In this document: in pieces, positions 26,374 through 35,459 of the stretch
How positions within the stretch are numbered: position 1 is the stretch's first letter
Layout of the letters: each line of letters opens with the position of its first letter
From: Candidatus Nitrosocaldus schleperae
Lineage (GTDB): Archaea > Thermoproteota > Nitrososphaeria > Nitrososphaerales > Nitrosocaldaceae
Assembly: GCA_013538805.1 (NCBI GenBank)
Contig: JABXGR010000004.1
Location: 1-64,000 of the forward strand
Direction of reading: 5' to 3'
Length of the DNA: 64,000 bases
Notes under the pieces: generated by a model
What the model saw: the letters and a program-made list of their open reading frames with translations, nothing else
Told to the model about the DNA's origin: nothing
Database searches by the model: none
Position numbers and translations under genes: made by a program

Positions 26374-27879
26374 ATGAAGAGGATAGTGCTTAGTGCAGAT
26401 AGGACGTTGATGTCACACTATAGGGATAACATGCTATTTGGCTTCATAGCAACATTCCCTGCAGAGAAGATACCACCATTCATATACAAGAGCATCTTCT
26501 GCCCAAGTGTAGAGTTCAACAAGGTTACTGGAGAAGCAATGGTTGCCCCATTAGGCTTGAGGAGGGTTGAGGGAGGGTTACTGAAAGAGTATGGGAGGGA
26601 TGAGGTGTTCATAGCACATCCAGACCACATAGAGAAGGCTATAGGAGAGGGTACTGAGATTGTAGGGTTGAATGTCATGGATCCTAGAGGCATTGGACCT
26701 GTTCCATCTGCATTGACACAAGGGAAGATGACCCCAATAAACAGGATCTCGTTCAGGAACCTATGCTATAGGCTGAAGAGCCTTAGGGAGAGGAAGGGTT
26801 ACAGGTTCAAGGTTGTTGTTGGAGGCTCTGGTGCATGGCAGTTCTCATTCAGCAGTAAGGAGAGGGAGGATTATGGCATAGACCATGTTGTTATAGGCGA
26901 GGTGGATGATAAGATAGTTGATATATGCAAGGATATAGTTGAAGGAAGGGCAAGGGAGGTTATATTCACAAGGACAAACACTATAATGGATATACCATAC
27001 ATACAAGGCCCTACAACCAATGGATGCATAGAAGCGATGAGGGGATGTGGGAGAGGCTGTGACTTCTGCGACCCAAACCTTAGGATGAAGAGGGACTTCC
27101 CTGTTGAGAGGCTCAAGGAAGAGGCAAGTATAAACCTTAGGTATGGGATAACTAGCATATGGCTCCAATCTGAGGAGATACTCCTTTACGGTCTTGATAA
27201 TAATGAGATGAGACCAAACAGGGATGCTATAGTGCATCTCTTCAGCGAACTCAAGTCTCTACCAAATGTTAACTATGTTGCTGCCATACACCTTACATTC
27301 TCATCAGCCATGGCTGATCCAGAGTGCATAGCAAAGATAAGGGAGATAAACAACTTCAATGCTAGTAGGTGGACTGGTGTACAGATTGGGCTAGAGACAG
27401 CATCCCCAGCACTGATAAGGAGGCATATGCCATACAAGGTAAAGCCATTCACGCCAGAGGAGTGGCCATGGCTTGTTAGGGAAGGGATAAAGTTGCTCAA
27501 TGAGAACTACTTCTTCGTTGCAAATACGCTCATAATTGGTCTTCCAGGGGAGCAGGATGATGATGTTAAAGAGACTATAGAGTTGGTTAAGGATTTGGAT
27601 GGGATGGCAACTGTAGTTGCACCTATGTTCTACACAGATTACCATGATCCTAGTAGATCCCTTCAAGGGGAGAGGATGAGTAGAGCACAGTGGGAACTCT
27701 ACTTTAGATGTTGGTACCTCAACGCAAAGACAGTAGCAAAGTGGATGGCATATGGTACATTGCACTTCAGCCCTATAGCAAGGATGGTAGCAAATGCATT
27801 TGGCAGGTTAGGTACATGGTATGTTCTAAGGCTGATAAGGGATGGGGCAAAGAAGTATGCTGGTGTATACCTGAACTAG
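26374..27879 (+). CDS. B12-binding-type radical SAM protein, paralogue 2
   Basis: The 501-residue paralogue of the protein at 1938-3449 has the same layout: an LSADRTLMSHYRDN start, a Rossmann-like N-terminal half, a radical SAM motif in MRGCGRGCDFCDP at about 224-231, and LIIGLPGEQDDD. Flanking regions differ more from paralogue 1 than the central patch does, suggesting separate substrates or positions on one substrate. Assignment to tetraether lipid modification (Grs-like) is an inference. An ATATTTATAAG box (about 26340-26350) lies about 28 bp before the ATG. Confidence 0.85.
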   Translation: MKRIVLSADRTLMSHYRDNMLFGFIATFPAEKIPPFIYKSIFCPSVEFNKVTGEAMVAPLGLRRVEGGLLKEYGRDEVFIAHPDHIEKAIGEGTEIVGLNVMDPRGIGPVPSALTQGKMTPINRISFRNLCYRLKSLRERKGYRFKVVVGGSGAWQFSFSSKEREDYGIDHVVIGEVDDKIVDICKDIVEGRAREVIFTRTNTIMDIPYIQGPTTNGCIEAMRGCGRGCDFCDPNLRMKRDFPVERLKEEASINLRYGITSIWLQSEEILLYGLDNNEMRPNRDAIVHLFSELKSLPNVNYVAAIHLTFSSAMADPECIAKIREINNFNASRWTGVQIGLETASPALIRRHMPYKVKPFTPEEWPWLVREGIKLLNENYFFVANTLIIGLPGEQDDDVKETIELVKDLDGMATVVAPMFYTDYHDPSRSLQGERMSRAQWELYFRCWYLNAKTVAKWMAYGTLHFSPIARMVANAFGRLGTWYVLRLIRDGAKKYAGVYLN

Positions 27880-27886
27880 AACTAGA

Positions 27887-28480
27887 CTATACTGTTACAT
27901 CAGATAAGTAATTTAGCATTGCTCTAGCGAGTAGCCTTGCAACCTTTATAGGTTCTGGTACTGAGCCTTGGAGTAGGAACTTGTTCAATACCCTCTTTGC
28001 AACCCTAATATTTGTTCCAGCACACCTAACATATACATGGTGCCCAGTCTTGAGCATAACCTTGCTCCTTGCTCCTAGCCTCTTATACGCCTCTAACTTC
28101 ATCTCAGCCTCCTCTCCTTGAAATACACGCCTTATATGCTCCTCCAACCCCTTAGACTCCTCGAATGTAACACCTACTATAGGCAAGGATAGTGTTGAGT
28201 ACAATCTATCCAGATCTATTATGTTGTACATGCTTATCACAACCCCTCCAAGCATTATCACGTTTATATCATTCCTGTTCAATGCTCTGTAGAGCCTTAT
28301 AACAGCATCAGTTGCATCATCACCCTTAACAGTTGTATTAGAATATGCTACCCCATCTACAACAAGATCGCTACGCATAACAACGCCAGCAAGGACTGCT
28401 CTACTACTGCTACTGCTCCTCCTAAAGCTCTCTGCTACGCCAAGTGCCCTTATAGCCTTCTTCTCAACATGGAGCCTCAT
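27887..28480 (-). CDS. DUF99 (UPF0215) family protein, endonuclease V-related fold
   Basis: The 197-residue protein matches the archaeal DUF99 family: KKAIRALGVAESF at the start, AGVVMRSDLVVDGVAYS, INVIMLGGVVISMYNIIDLDRL, and a C-terminal PEPIKVARLLARAML helix. The family is distantly related to endonuclease V, which cuts near deaminated bases, but its function is not established. A serine run (SSSSS) sits in the loop after the first strand. The start ATG overlaps the stop of a 46-codon membrane protein gene, indicating translational coupling. Confidence 0.85.
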   Translation of the reverse strand: MRLHVEKKAIRALGVAESFRRSSSSSRAVLAGVVMRSDLVVDGVAYSNTTVKGDDATDAVIRLYRALNRNDINVIMLGGVVISMYNIIDLDRLYSTLSLPIVGVTFEESKGLEEHIRRVFQGEEAEMKLEAYKRLGARSKVMLKTGHHVYVRCAGTNIRVAKRVLNKFLLQGSVPEPIKVARLLARAMLNYLSDVTV

Positions 28481-28617
28481 GATCCATGCACATGATCATG
28501 ATCTATCCTATCCCTATCCCTATACCTACGCTTAATAACCATTGAGTATGCAAAGCCAGTAACTAGCATGAATGTTATTGTTATTATGAACCAGAGTGCA
28601 AGTATCTGAAGATCCAT
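28477..28617 (-). CDS. Small single-pass membrane protein with His/Asp/Arg tail
   Basis: A 46-codon frame (ATG 28617, stop at 28477) encodes one hydrophobic helix at about residues 4-27 (IITITFMLVTGFAYSMV) followed by a basic stretch (KRRYRDRDR) and a DHDHVHGS tail. The stop codon overlaps the ATG of the DUF99 gene by 4 bp. A TAATAATATAG box lies about 26 bp upstream, in a region shared with divergent nadX. The tail could bind a metal. No family is recognised. Confidence 0.62.
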   Translation of the reverse strand: MDLQILALWFIITITFMLVTGFAYSMVIKRRYRDRDRIDHDHVHGS

Positions 28618-28671
28618 ATACTTACCTCATCTTTAACTATATTATTACCCTATCTATATAATGATAGGTGA

Positions 28672-29517
28672 ATGGAAAGTAAGAAGAGAGGGAAGAAGAA
28701 GAGGAAGGTAGGGCTTATAGGCTGTGGTACAATAGGCTCTGAGATAGCAGTTGCGATAGACTCTGGCAAGGTCAATGCTGAGTTGGTTGCTGTGTACGAT
28801 GCATATATGGAGAGAGCCTATACACTTGTGAACAGGCTAAACACAAAACCAATGATAGCAGATAGCATAGATGCTTTACTTGCATCTGATACAGAACTTA
28901 TAGTTGAGGCTGCTTCACAGCAGGCGGTCAAGGATTATGCAAAGAGCATAGTGGAACATGGCAAAGATATCATGCTTATGAGTGTTGGGGCACTCCTTGA
29001 TGATATGTTCTATGCTGAGTTATGTGAATTGCTTGAGAGGCATGGTAGAACACTTTATCTTCCAACTGGTGCAATAGCAGGGATAGATGCGATAAGGAGT
29101 GTTAGGCATATGCTCAAGGAGGTTACTCTAACTACTACTAAGCATCCAAGGGCATTGATGGGTGCACCATTCTTCAAGGAGCATAGGGTGAACCTGAATG
29201 GGTTGAAGAAGGCAAGGGTTATATACAGAGGGTATGCAAGGGAGGCTGTTAGGCTCTTCCCTGCAAATGTTAACGTTGCTGCAATCCTTAGCATAGCAGG
29301 GGTAGGGGCTGATAAGACCAAGGTTAGGATAGTTGCAGACCCTAGAGCAAGGAGGAATATACATGAGATACATGCAAAAGGTGAGTTTGGCGAACTCTAC
29401 TTCAAGGTAAGCAATCTTCCAAGTCCTAGCAACCCAAAGACAAGTTATCTAGCAGTCCTCTCAGCAATAGAGTGCTTGAGCAGAGCATGCGATGGTAGGG
29501 TAAGCATTGGTACATGA
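28672..29517 (+). CDS. nadX: L-aspartate dehydrogenase (NadX), NAD biosynthesis
   Basis: NadX oxidises aspartate to iminoaspartate using NAD(P), the first step of archaeal NAD de novo synthesis. Marks are VGLIGCGTIGSEIAVAI (Rossmann), the LIVEAASQQAVKDYA segment, and PTGAIAGIDAIRSV with a later KHPRALMGAPFF; the tail contains NPKTSYLAVLSAIECL. Length 281 is normal. It is followed by nadA and by convergent nadC, so the full quinolinate pathway is clustered here. Confidence 0.95.
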   Translation: MESKKRGKKKRKVGLIGCGTIGSEIAVAIDSGKVNAELVAVYDAYMERAYTLVNRLNTKPMIADSIDALLASDTELIVEAASQQAVKDYAKSIVEHGKDIMLMSVGALLDDMFYAELCELLERHGRTLYLPTGAIAGIDAIRSVRHMLKEVTLTTTKHPRALMGAPFFKEHRVNLNGLKKARVIYRGYAREAVRLFPANVNVAAILSIAGVGADKTKVRIVADPRARRNIHEIHAKGEFGELYFKVSNLPSPSNPKTSYLAVLSAIECLSRACDGRVSIGT

Positions 29518-29638
29518 CCAGCATAACCAGCATAACCAGCATTTAAAACGGCAAATTTTGCTTTATCACCACTTCATAAATGCAATTAGAGCAACTATTG
29601 TATCCACTTAAATAGAAATGTGATGAGATGATCATGGG

Positions 29639-30655
29639 ATGAGCAGTGATGGTGTGGATCTTAGGCATGAGATAGCAAGGTTGAAGAAGGAGAGGGATGC
29701 TGTTATACTTGCACACAACTACCAACTTCCAGAGGTTCAGGATGTTGCTGACTTCATAGGCGATTCTCTAGCATTATCGCAGAAGGCAGCAAGTACAGAT
29801 GCAAAGGTTATAGTCTTCTGTGGTGTGCACTTCATGGCTGAGACAGCATCAATAATATGCCCTGATAAGAGAGTGCTCATACCAGATCTTGAGGCTGGAT
29901 GCTCCCTAGCCTCAACTATAACTGTTGAGCAGTTGAAGGCATGGAAGAATGAACATCCAGATGCTGTAACTGTATGCTATATAAACACAAGTGCTGATGT
30001 TAAGGCTGAATGTGATTACTGCTGCACATCCAGCAATGCTGTGAAGGTTGTTAAGAGCATACCAGAGGATAAGCCAGTGCTCTTCCTCCCAGATATGTTC
30101 TTAGGCGCATACGTTGCAGAGGTTACAAAGAGGAAGAACATGTACATATGGCCTGGAGAGTGCCATGTACATGCTGGGATAAGACCATCCTTAGTGCTTG
30201 AGATGCTCAAGACATACAGGGATGCTGAGTTCCTTATCCATCCAGAGTGTGGGTGCACAACCTCGATGGTGTATTACTTTGGTAATGGTAATGGCCATGG
30301 CTGTGCAGTTAGCAGCAATGGTAATGGCAACGGTCATGGTAATGGTCATGACAATGGTATATCATGTAATGTGAGGTTCCTATCAACTGAAGGGATGATG
30401 AGGTATGCAAGGCAGAGCAATGCAAAGAGGTTTATAGTTGCTACAGAGGTTGGTATACTGCACAGGATGAAGAAGGAGAACCCTGAGAAGGAGTTCATCC
30501 CAATAAGCAGTGATGCTGTATGCAAGTACATGAAGATGATAACGCTAGAGAAGGTGTATAGATCCTTGAGGGATATGGTCTATGAGGTTAAGGTGCCAGA
30601 GGCTACTGCAAAGAAAGCAAGGATAGCAATAGAGAGGATGCTTGCAATACAGTAG
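29639..30655 (+). CDS. nadA: Quinolinate synthase NadA with a Gly/Asn/His insertion
   Basis: NadA condenses iminoaspartate with dihydroxyacetone phosphate to quinolinate, using a [4Fe-4S] cluster. The cluster cysteines appear in VFCGVHFMAETA, GECHVHAG and HPECGC. Between HPECGCTTSMVYYFG and FLSTEGMMRYA lies an insertion of about 33 residues, largely Gly, Asn and His, encoded by tandem GGTAAT/GGTCAT triplets (about 30282-30360). A CCACTTAAATAG box about 26-30 bp upstream fits a leaderless ATG at 29639. The 120-bp gap after nadX shows no gene. Confidence 0.95.
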   Translation: MSSDGVDLRHEIARLKKERDAVILAHNYQLPEVQDVADFIGDSLALSQKAASTDAKVIVFCGVHFMAETASIICPDKRVLIPDLEAGCSLASTITVEQLKAWKNEHPDAVTVCYINTSADVKAECDYCCTSSNAVKVVKSIPEDKPVLFLPDMFLGAYVAEVTKRKNMYIWPGECHVHAGIRPSLVLEMLKTYRDAEFLIHPECGCTTSMVYYFGNGNGHGCAVSSNGNGNGHGNGHDNGISCNVRFLSTEGMMRYARQSNAKRFIVATEVGILHRMKKENPEKEFIPISSDAVCKYMKMITLEKVYRSLRDMVYEVKVPEATAKKARIAIERMLAIQ

Positions 30656-30658
30656 TAA

Positions 30659-31516
30659 TCATACTGTATAACCTCTTACCTCAAGGCTCATATCTATTGC
30701 CTTTGCTGAATGCGTTATCCTCCCTATTGAGATGATATCAACATCAAGTCTAGCATAATCCCTTATGTTATCCTCATCTATCCCTCCAGATACCTCCAGC
30801 ATAACCCTATCCCTCAACCCTCTAGCCTTCAACCCATCTATTATAAACCCTGCATGATCTGCATCAAGGTTATCAAGCATGATGATATCTGCACCATTCT
30901 CAACAGCATCTAGAGCATCGTTAAGGGATCTAACCTCAACCTCTATCCTATACCTGTTACCATACATCTCCCTTGCAGTCCTTACAGCCTTGGCTACAGA
31001 ACCTACAAGTGCCAAATGGTTATCCTTTATTAGCACCATATCATACAAGCCCAGCCTATGCATGTAACCCCCTCCTAAAGCAACTGCCTTCTTATCAAGA
31101 AGCATTAGCCCTGGAGCAGTCTTGCGTGTTGCAGCTATCTTAACCTTGGGGTTGAGGCCCTTCACTATATCAATATACCTCCTTGTGGATGTTGCTATCC
31201 CACTCATACGCATCAGCAGGTTAAGTGCAGTACGCTCTACAGCAAGTATGGATCTAGCACTACCATGGATACGCATGATAACAGTATATGGCTCTACAAT
31301 GCTACCATCACCAACCATGCTCTCAGTCCTACAGTTGAGTAGATTGAATAGTGTAGATGCCTCCTCAAGCCCTGCTATCACAGCACTCTCCTTACAGATT
31401 ATCTCTGCCTCTACTAGCCTATCATCAACTATCATACTTGTTACATCACCAGCACCAACATCATCTTCCAGCATAAGCCTCAGGCGATCTTTACTCAATG
31501 AGGGCAATCCCTCCAT
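30659..31516 (-). CDS. nadC: Nicotinate-nucleotide pyrophosphorylase (NadC)
   Basis: NadC converts quinolinate and phosphoribosyl pyrophosphate into nicotinate mononucleotide, CO2 and pyrophosphate. Marks are LEDDVGAGDVTS, ERTALNLLMRMSGIAT, KIAATRKTAPGLMLLDKKAVALGGGYMHR, LIKDNHLAL, MLDNLDADHA and the late EVSGGIDEDN; length is 285. It converges on nadA with 3 bp between stops. It completes the nadX-nadA-nadC set. Confidence 0.97.
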   Translation of the reverse strand: MEGLPSLSKDRLRLMLEDDVGAGDVTSMIVDDRLVEAEIICKESAVIAGLEEASTLFNLLNCRTESMVGDGSIVEPYTVIMRIHGSARSILAVERTALNLLMRMSGIATSTRRYIDIVKGLNPKVKIAATRKTAPGLMLLDKKAVALGGGYMHRLGLYDMVLIKDNHLALVGSVAKAVRTAREMYGNRYRIEVEVRSLNDALDAVENGADIIMLDNLDADHAGFIIDGLKARGLRDRVMLEVSGGIDEDNIRDYARLDVDIISIGRITHSAKAIDMSLEVRGYTV

Positions 31517-31618
31517 ATAGATGGTTCTACTCTACTCATATAATTATGTAATCTGTATTTACAATAACAGTATCGAACCACCTAACATTTTTATATACAT
31601 TCTCTCTAGAGAGGTGTA

Positions 31619-33004
31619 ATGAGGAGTACAAAGGCATTAGCCGTTATGGCTGTCCTTCTCTCATCCTATATAGCATATGCTGTGGATACAGTTAGTGCTG
31701 CACTCCCAGTTAGTGGAGATGGTGCCATAATAAGCAATGGCAGCATTATAATTGGTGTTGATAATGCTGGTCAGTTAGGAGTACCATACAGAGAGGTTCC
31801 AGGATTACTGCCAGATACAGATCCAGCTGGTATTGGTTATGTAGCATTAAGGGATGGTAGTGGGAGTATAACTGGTGCAGAGCATGGGTGTCTATGTGAG
31901 GGTTGGGGTATAGGCGTAGATACAAATGGTAATGGCGTTATAGATAGGGGAGATGTTAGAGGATGGGTTAATAACAATGCTGGATTCTATAATGTAGAGG
32001 TTGAATCATTCACTGGCACAGATGGAGGTACTACTGCTATATCCTCAGTAATAGTAAGAGATGATGCAGGGGATCCAATGCTAAGGATTGTACATGAGTT
32101 TAGCCCATCAGCAAGTACACCATACCTATATGAGGTGAAGGTCACGGTTGAGAATCTAACCAGTACCACTCTAGGAAGCGTAGTGTACAGGAGGAATGTT
32201 GATTGGGATGTTGATCCAACACCGTTCTGGGAGTTTGTTACCATACAGGGTGTAGGAAGCACAGTAAGATTGATAAATAGCGGGGATAACGGCTTCATAC
32301 GAAGCGACCCCCGAGTTAGTAACTTTGAGATTATGCCTGGGACGTTCAGGACCAACTTTATAGACTTTGGACCAGATGATCATGGTGCTGTATTTGATCT
32401 TCAACTTGGACCTATAAATCCAGGTAAGAAGGTTACATTAAAGATGTTCTATGGTGCTGCACCAACGACTAGCGATGCTCTAAACGCAATAAATAGTGTT
32501 GGGGCAAACATATACTCTATTGCAAAGTCTTCAACCCCAGATTATCTACCAAACAACGACTCAACAGTATTCATACTAGGATTTGCAGTCACTACAATAG
32601 GGAGAAGCGTTGGTTTAGTTATAGATGAATCAACTATACAACTTAACCAGTCTAATACTCTAATCTGCCTGGTTGAACCTGCAGCTATAGCAACTGGAAC
32701 TATAACGGTAACAGATCCCCTAGGCAATACCTACACGATCCCAGTGACCCTAACCACTCTTGGCGATATCAATGGCAATGGTATACTGGATAATAGTGTA
32801 ACAGTAATATATCCAGATGACTTTCCTGGTGCTACAACCAACACAGTTGGAGAGTACTGGGTTGAGTGCTACGTAGAGGGAGATAGGTTTAGAGGCATGT
32901 TCAATATACCGTTCAATGTTGTACCTGAGTGGATAGTAGGTCCTATAGCAGGTATGATAACATCGTTCATGGGCCTTATACTGTACAAGCGTTGGAGAAG
33001 GTAA
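31619..33004 (+). CDS. Large secreted surface protein with C-terminal VPE-type sorting signal
   Basis: The 461-residue exported protein has a signal peptide (residues about 5-24, ending near VSAALP) and a long beta-rich region. Calcium-loop-like acidic turns occur at GVDTNGNGVIDRGD (about 100) and GDINGNGILDN (about 382), which resemble dockerin/EF-hand loops. Residues about 340-440 look like an Ig-like domain. The tail NVVPEWIVGP, a hydrophobic helix and KRWRR forms an archaeosortase-type signal. A TTTTTATATAC box at 31591-31601 is about 26 bp upstream of ATG 31619. The ligand is unknown. Confidence 0.72.
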   Translation: MRSTKALAVMAVLLSSYIAYAVDTVSAALPVSGDGAIISNGSIIIGVDNAGQLGVPYREVPGLLPDTDPAGIGYVALRDGSGSITGAEHGCLCEGWGIGVDTNGNGVIDRGDVRGWVNNNAGFYNVEVESFTGTDGGTTAISSVIVRDDAGDPMLRIVHEFSPSASTPYLYEVKVTVENLTSTTLGSVVYRRNVDWDVDPTPFWEFVTIQGVGSTVRLINSGDNGFIRSDPRVSNFEIMPGTFRTNFIDFGPDDHGAVFDLQLGPINPGKKVTLKMFYGAAPTTSDALNAINSVGANIYSIAKSSTPDYLPNNDSTVFILGFAVTTIGRSVGLVIDESTIQLNQSNTLICLVEPAAIATGTITVTDPLGNTYTIPVTLTTLGDINGNGILDNSVTVIYPDDFPGATTNTVGEYWVECYVEGDRFRGMFNIPFNVVPEWIVGPIAGMITSFMGLILYKRWRR

Positions 33005-33033
33005 AGAAGGTAAAAACAATATTTTTATCTTGT

Positions 33034-33222
33034 TTATGTAACCTTCACAGCATACTTGCCCTTCTGTGTTATGTTGAGGAGCCTTGCTATCCTAGACTCC
33101 TCAGGGTTCACTACTAACACTAGACCATACCAATCAGCAGATAGATCTGCAGACTTGCATACAGGGCATACCTTGCCTGTTGTTACTGCCTTGCACCTTC
33201 TACATGCATACTCCTTCATCAC
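33034..33222 (-). CDS. spt4: Transcription elongation factor Spt4
   Basis: The 62-residue zinc protein has CRRCKAVTTGKVCPVCKSADLSADWYGLVLVVNPEESRIA, the family four-cysteine zinc ribbon and the PEESRIA helix. Spt4 binds the NGN domain of Spt5 and clamps RNA polymerase. It overlaps the rpo7 stop region by 4 bp, the usual archaeal rpo7-spt4 pair. Confidence 0.95.
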   Translation of the reverse strand: MMKEYACRRCKAVTTGKVCPVCKSADLSADWYGLVLVVNPEESRIARLLNITQKGKYAVKVT

Positions 33223-33821
33223 TGCTTCGCCTCCTCAACCTTTGCCCTCTGCTGCTCAGCCTTCTTAACATCCTCCCTTATCCACTCCTCAGCACCAAGG
33301 AATGGTTGCCTACACGTAACACCTATCTTGCCCATGGTCCCTCCCTTGAGGCTAACAGCAGTTATCCTTGCCCTAACTGTTGAGCCTATCCTAAGCACTC
33401 TATTGCTCTTGCTTGCAACTATCATCCCTTGCTTAACATCAACGTTGAGGAAGTCATCTATTATCTGTGAGAGATGGAGTAGGGCATCTGTAGGTCCTAT
33501 CCTAACGAATGCACCAAACTCTGTAACCTCTACAACCTCCCCCTCAACTATCTCCTGCAGGTTTGGATAGAAGGTAAGCATGCTGAACCTTGTCTTATGG
33601 TAGGTTGAGCCATCACCATGTACCATCTTGCCTACAGGGTTGACATCAGCATCAATTATCATTATAACATAGCCAAGTTCAGTGCTTATCATGCTCTCAT
33701 ACTTCTCCTTGAGTATGGCTAGGGCAGCATCCTTTAGGTTTGTGTTGAACCTATGGGGAGGTATCCTAACAACATCTACCATCTCCACAATAGCAAACAT
33801 TCCATATACTATCTCTAGCAT
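33219..33821 (-). CDS. rpoE: DNA-directed RNA polymerase subunit Rpo7 (RpoE')
   Basis: Rpo7 forms the stalk of archaeal RNA polymerase with Rpo4. Marks are MFAIVEMVDVVRIPPHRF, the N-terminal tip, followed by YVIMIIDADVNPVGKM, and an S1 RNA-binding domain (EVVEVTEFGAFVRIGPTDALLHLSQI). The family start normally corresponds to MFAIV, so ATG 33800 is as likely as ATG 33821, which adds seven residues. Length is 200 with the longer start. It is followed by spt4. Confidence 0.95.
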   Translation of the reverse strand: MLEIVYGMFAIVEMVDVVRIPPHRFNTNLKDAALAILKEKYESMISTELGYVIMIIDADVNPVGKMVHGDGSTYHKTRFSMLTFYPNLQEIVEGEVVEVTEFGAFVRIGPTDALLHLSQIIDDFLNVDVKQGMIVASKSNRVLRIGSTVRARITAVSLKGGTMGKIGVTCRQPFLGAEEWIREDVKKAEQQRAKVEEAKQ

Positions 33822-33901
33822 ACCCTTATGAACCTTTTGATCTATAGCAAGTACTTACATAAAACTGAATAATTTAAATAGCATAAAAGGGTAGAGGGCT
33901 C

Positions 33902-34978
33902 ATGGTAACTGTAGATGAGGTTATGAATGCTCTAAGGAGTGTAAAGGACCCTGAACTTAACAAGGATATAGTCTCCATGGGCATGATAAAGGATCTGAGC
34001 ATAGATGGCAATAAGGTTGCATTCACGCTAGAACTTACAACCCCAGCATGTCCATACAACAGCGATATAGAGCAGGAGGTTAGGGAGAAGGTTAAGGCTC
34101 TAGGTGTTGAGCCTGTGATAAAGGTTACTGCTAGAGTTATGGAGGGTAGAGCAGTAAATGCAAGTGAGATACTTGCTGGTGTGAAGAATGTTATAGCAGT
34201 AGCAAGCGGGAAGGGTGGTGTAGGTAAGAGTACGGTTGCTGTAAACCTTGCTTATGCACTAGCAAGCACAGGTGCAAAGGTTGGGCTCCTTGATGCTGAT
34301 ATATATGGACCTAGCGTACCTCTCATGCTTGGGCTCTCACCAGGGTTGATGGTTAATAGTGAGAATAAGATAGTGCCTCAAGAGGTTCATGGCATAAAGG
34401 TTATGTCCATGGGGTTAGTAACAACTAGAGGGGAGGAGAATGTTGGTATATGGAGAGGACCGATAATCTCTGGCATAATAAAGCAGTTCTTAACGGATGT
34501 TGATTGGGGCGAACTTGACTATCTTATAGTTGATCTCCCTCCTGGCACTGGTGATGCACCTCTAACCCTTGCCCAAACTATACCTATAACTGGAGTTGTG
34601 ATAGTAACAACACCTCAGGATGTTGCAATGAACATAGCAAGAAAGTCAGCACTAATGTTCAGGAAACTCAACATCCCTATAATCGGGGTTGTAGAGAATA
34701 TGAGTTACTTCATATGCCCTCACTGCAGTAAGGAGAGCAAGGTATTTGGTTACTCTAGCGAGGAGAAGATAGAGGAGAGGTTTGGTGCTCCATTGCTTGG
34801 AGAGATACCACTTCACACATCAATTATGGAAGGGGGTGAGACTGGCAGGCCTATAATGCTTCTAGAGCCAGAGTCTCCATATGCTAGAGCAGTTGAGATC
34901 ATTGCTAGAAGGGTTGCTGGAAGGGTAAGTGTTATAGCAGCAGAGATGCAGCAGGATGCAAGTCTCATTCAACAGTGA
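33902..34978 (+). CDS. Mrp/ApbC-type iron-sulfur carrier ATPase with N-terminal MIP18 domain
   Basis: The 358-residue protein begins with a DUF59/MIP18 domain (LRSVKDPELNKDIVSMGMI to about residue 85, with the conserved TTPACPYN). It continues with a P-loop ATPase: SGKGGVGKSTVAVNLA near 100, DADIYGPSVP, DYLIVDLPPGTGD, and the CPHC cluster ligands. It is thought to assemble or transfer [4Fe-4S] clusters. It overlaps the downstream DPCK gene by 23 bp. The TATA-like AATAATTTAAATAG stretch (about 33867-33880) lies 25-30 bp upstream. Confidence 0.93.
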   Translation: MVTVDEVMNALRSVKDPELNKDIVSMGMIKDLSIDGNKVAFTLELTTPACPYNSDIEQEVREKVKALGVEPVIKVTARVMEGRAVNASEILAGVKNVIAVASGKGGVGKSTVAVNLAYALASTGAKVGLLDADIYGPSVPLMLGLSPGLMVNSENKIVPQEVHGIKVMSMGLVTTRGEENVGIWRGPIISGIIKQFLTDVDWGELDYLIVDLPPGTGDAPLTLAQTIPITGVVIVTTPQDVAMNIARKSALMFRKLNIPIIGVVENMSYFICPHCSKESKVFGYSSEEKIEERFGAPLLGEIPLHTSIMEGGETGRPIMLLEPESPYARAVEIIARRVAGRVSVIAAEMQQDASLIQQ

Positions 34979-35459
34979 TGAACTCAATGCATTGAAGAGG
35001 CCTTTGGGCCTGCTCATAGAGGATAGCAAGGTTAGCAGGGATATTCTAGATCATCTCCTCAAGGATGCAAAGATGGTTATAAGTGTGGGGGATGCAACAA
35101 CAGAGAGGCTGATTGCTTTAGGGTTTGTGCCAGATATCCAGATAGTAGATGGGAGGGAGAGGAGGTATGCAAGGGAAGAGGTTAAGCATATGCATAGGAG
35201 CGAGGTTAGATGCAGGAATCCTGCTGGAACAATAAGCAAGGATGCAATAGATGCTATAAGCAAGGCATTAACACTCGATAAGCCTGTAAGGGTATATGTG
35301 GATGGAGAGGAGGATCTTCTAGGCCTTGTTGTTCTAAGACTTGTACAAGATGGCTCGATCATCCTGTATGGCCAGCCATTGGAAGGCATGGTACTGCTCA
35401 AGGTAGATGAGGAGAGTAAGAGAAGGCTCAAGCATCTGCTAAGCAAACTACCTATATAA
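34956..35459 (+). CDS. GTP-dependent dephospho-CoA kinase (DUF359)
   Basis: The enzyme performs the last step of archaeal CoA biosynthesis, using GTP to phosphorylate dephospho-CoA. Family marks in the 167 residues are KRPLGLLIED, VISVGDATTERL, PDIQIVDGRERR, RVYVDGEEDLLGLVVLRL and YGQPLEGMVLLKVDEESKRR. It overlaps the end of the Mrp gene by 23 bp, suggesting coupled translation. It is about the usual length. Confidence 0.9.
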   Translation: MQVSFNSDELNALKRPLGLLIEDSKVSRDILDHLLKDAKMVISVGDATTERLIALGFVPDIQIVDGRERRYAREEVKHMHRSEVRCRNPAGTISKDAIDAISKALTLDKPVRVYVDGEEDLLGLVVLRLVQDGSIILYGQPLEGMVLLKVDEESKRRLKHLLSKLPI

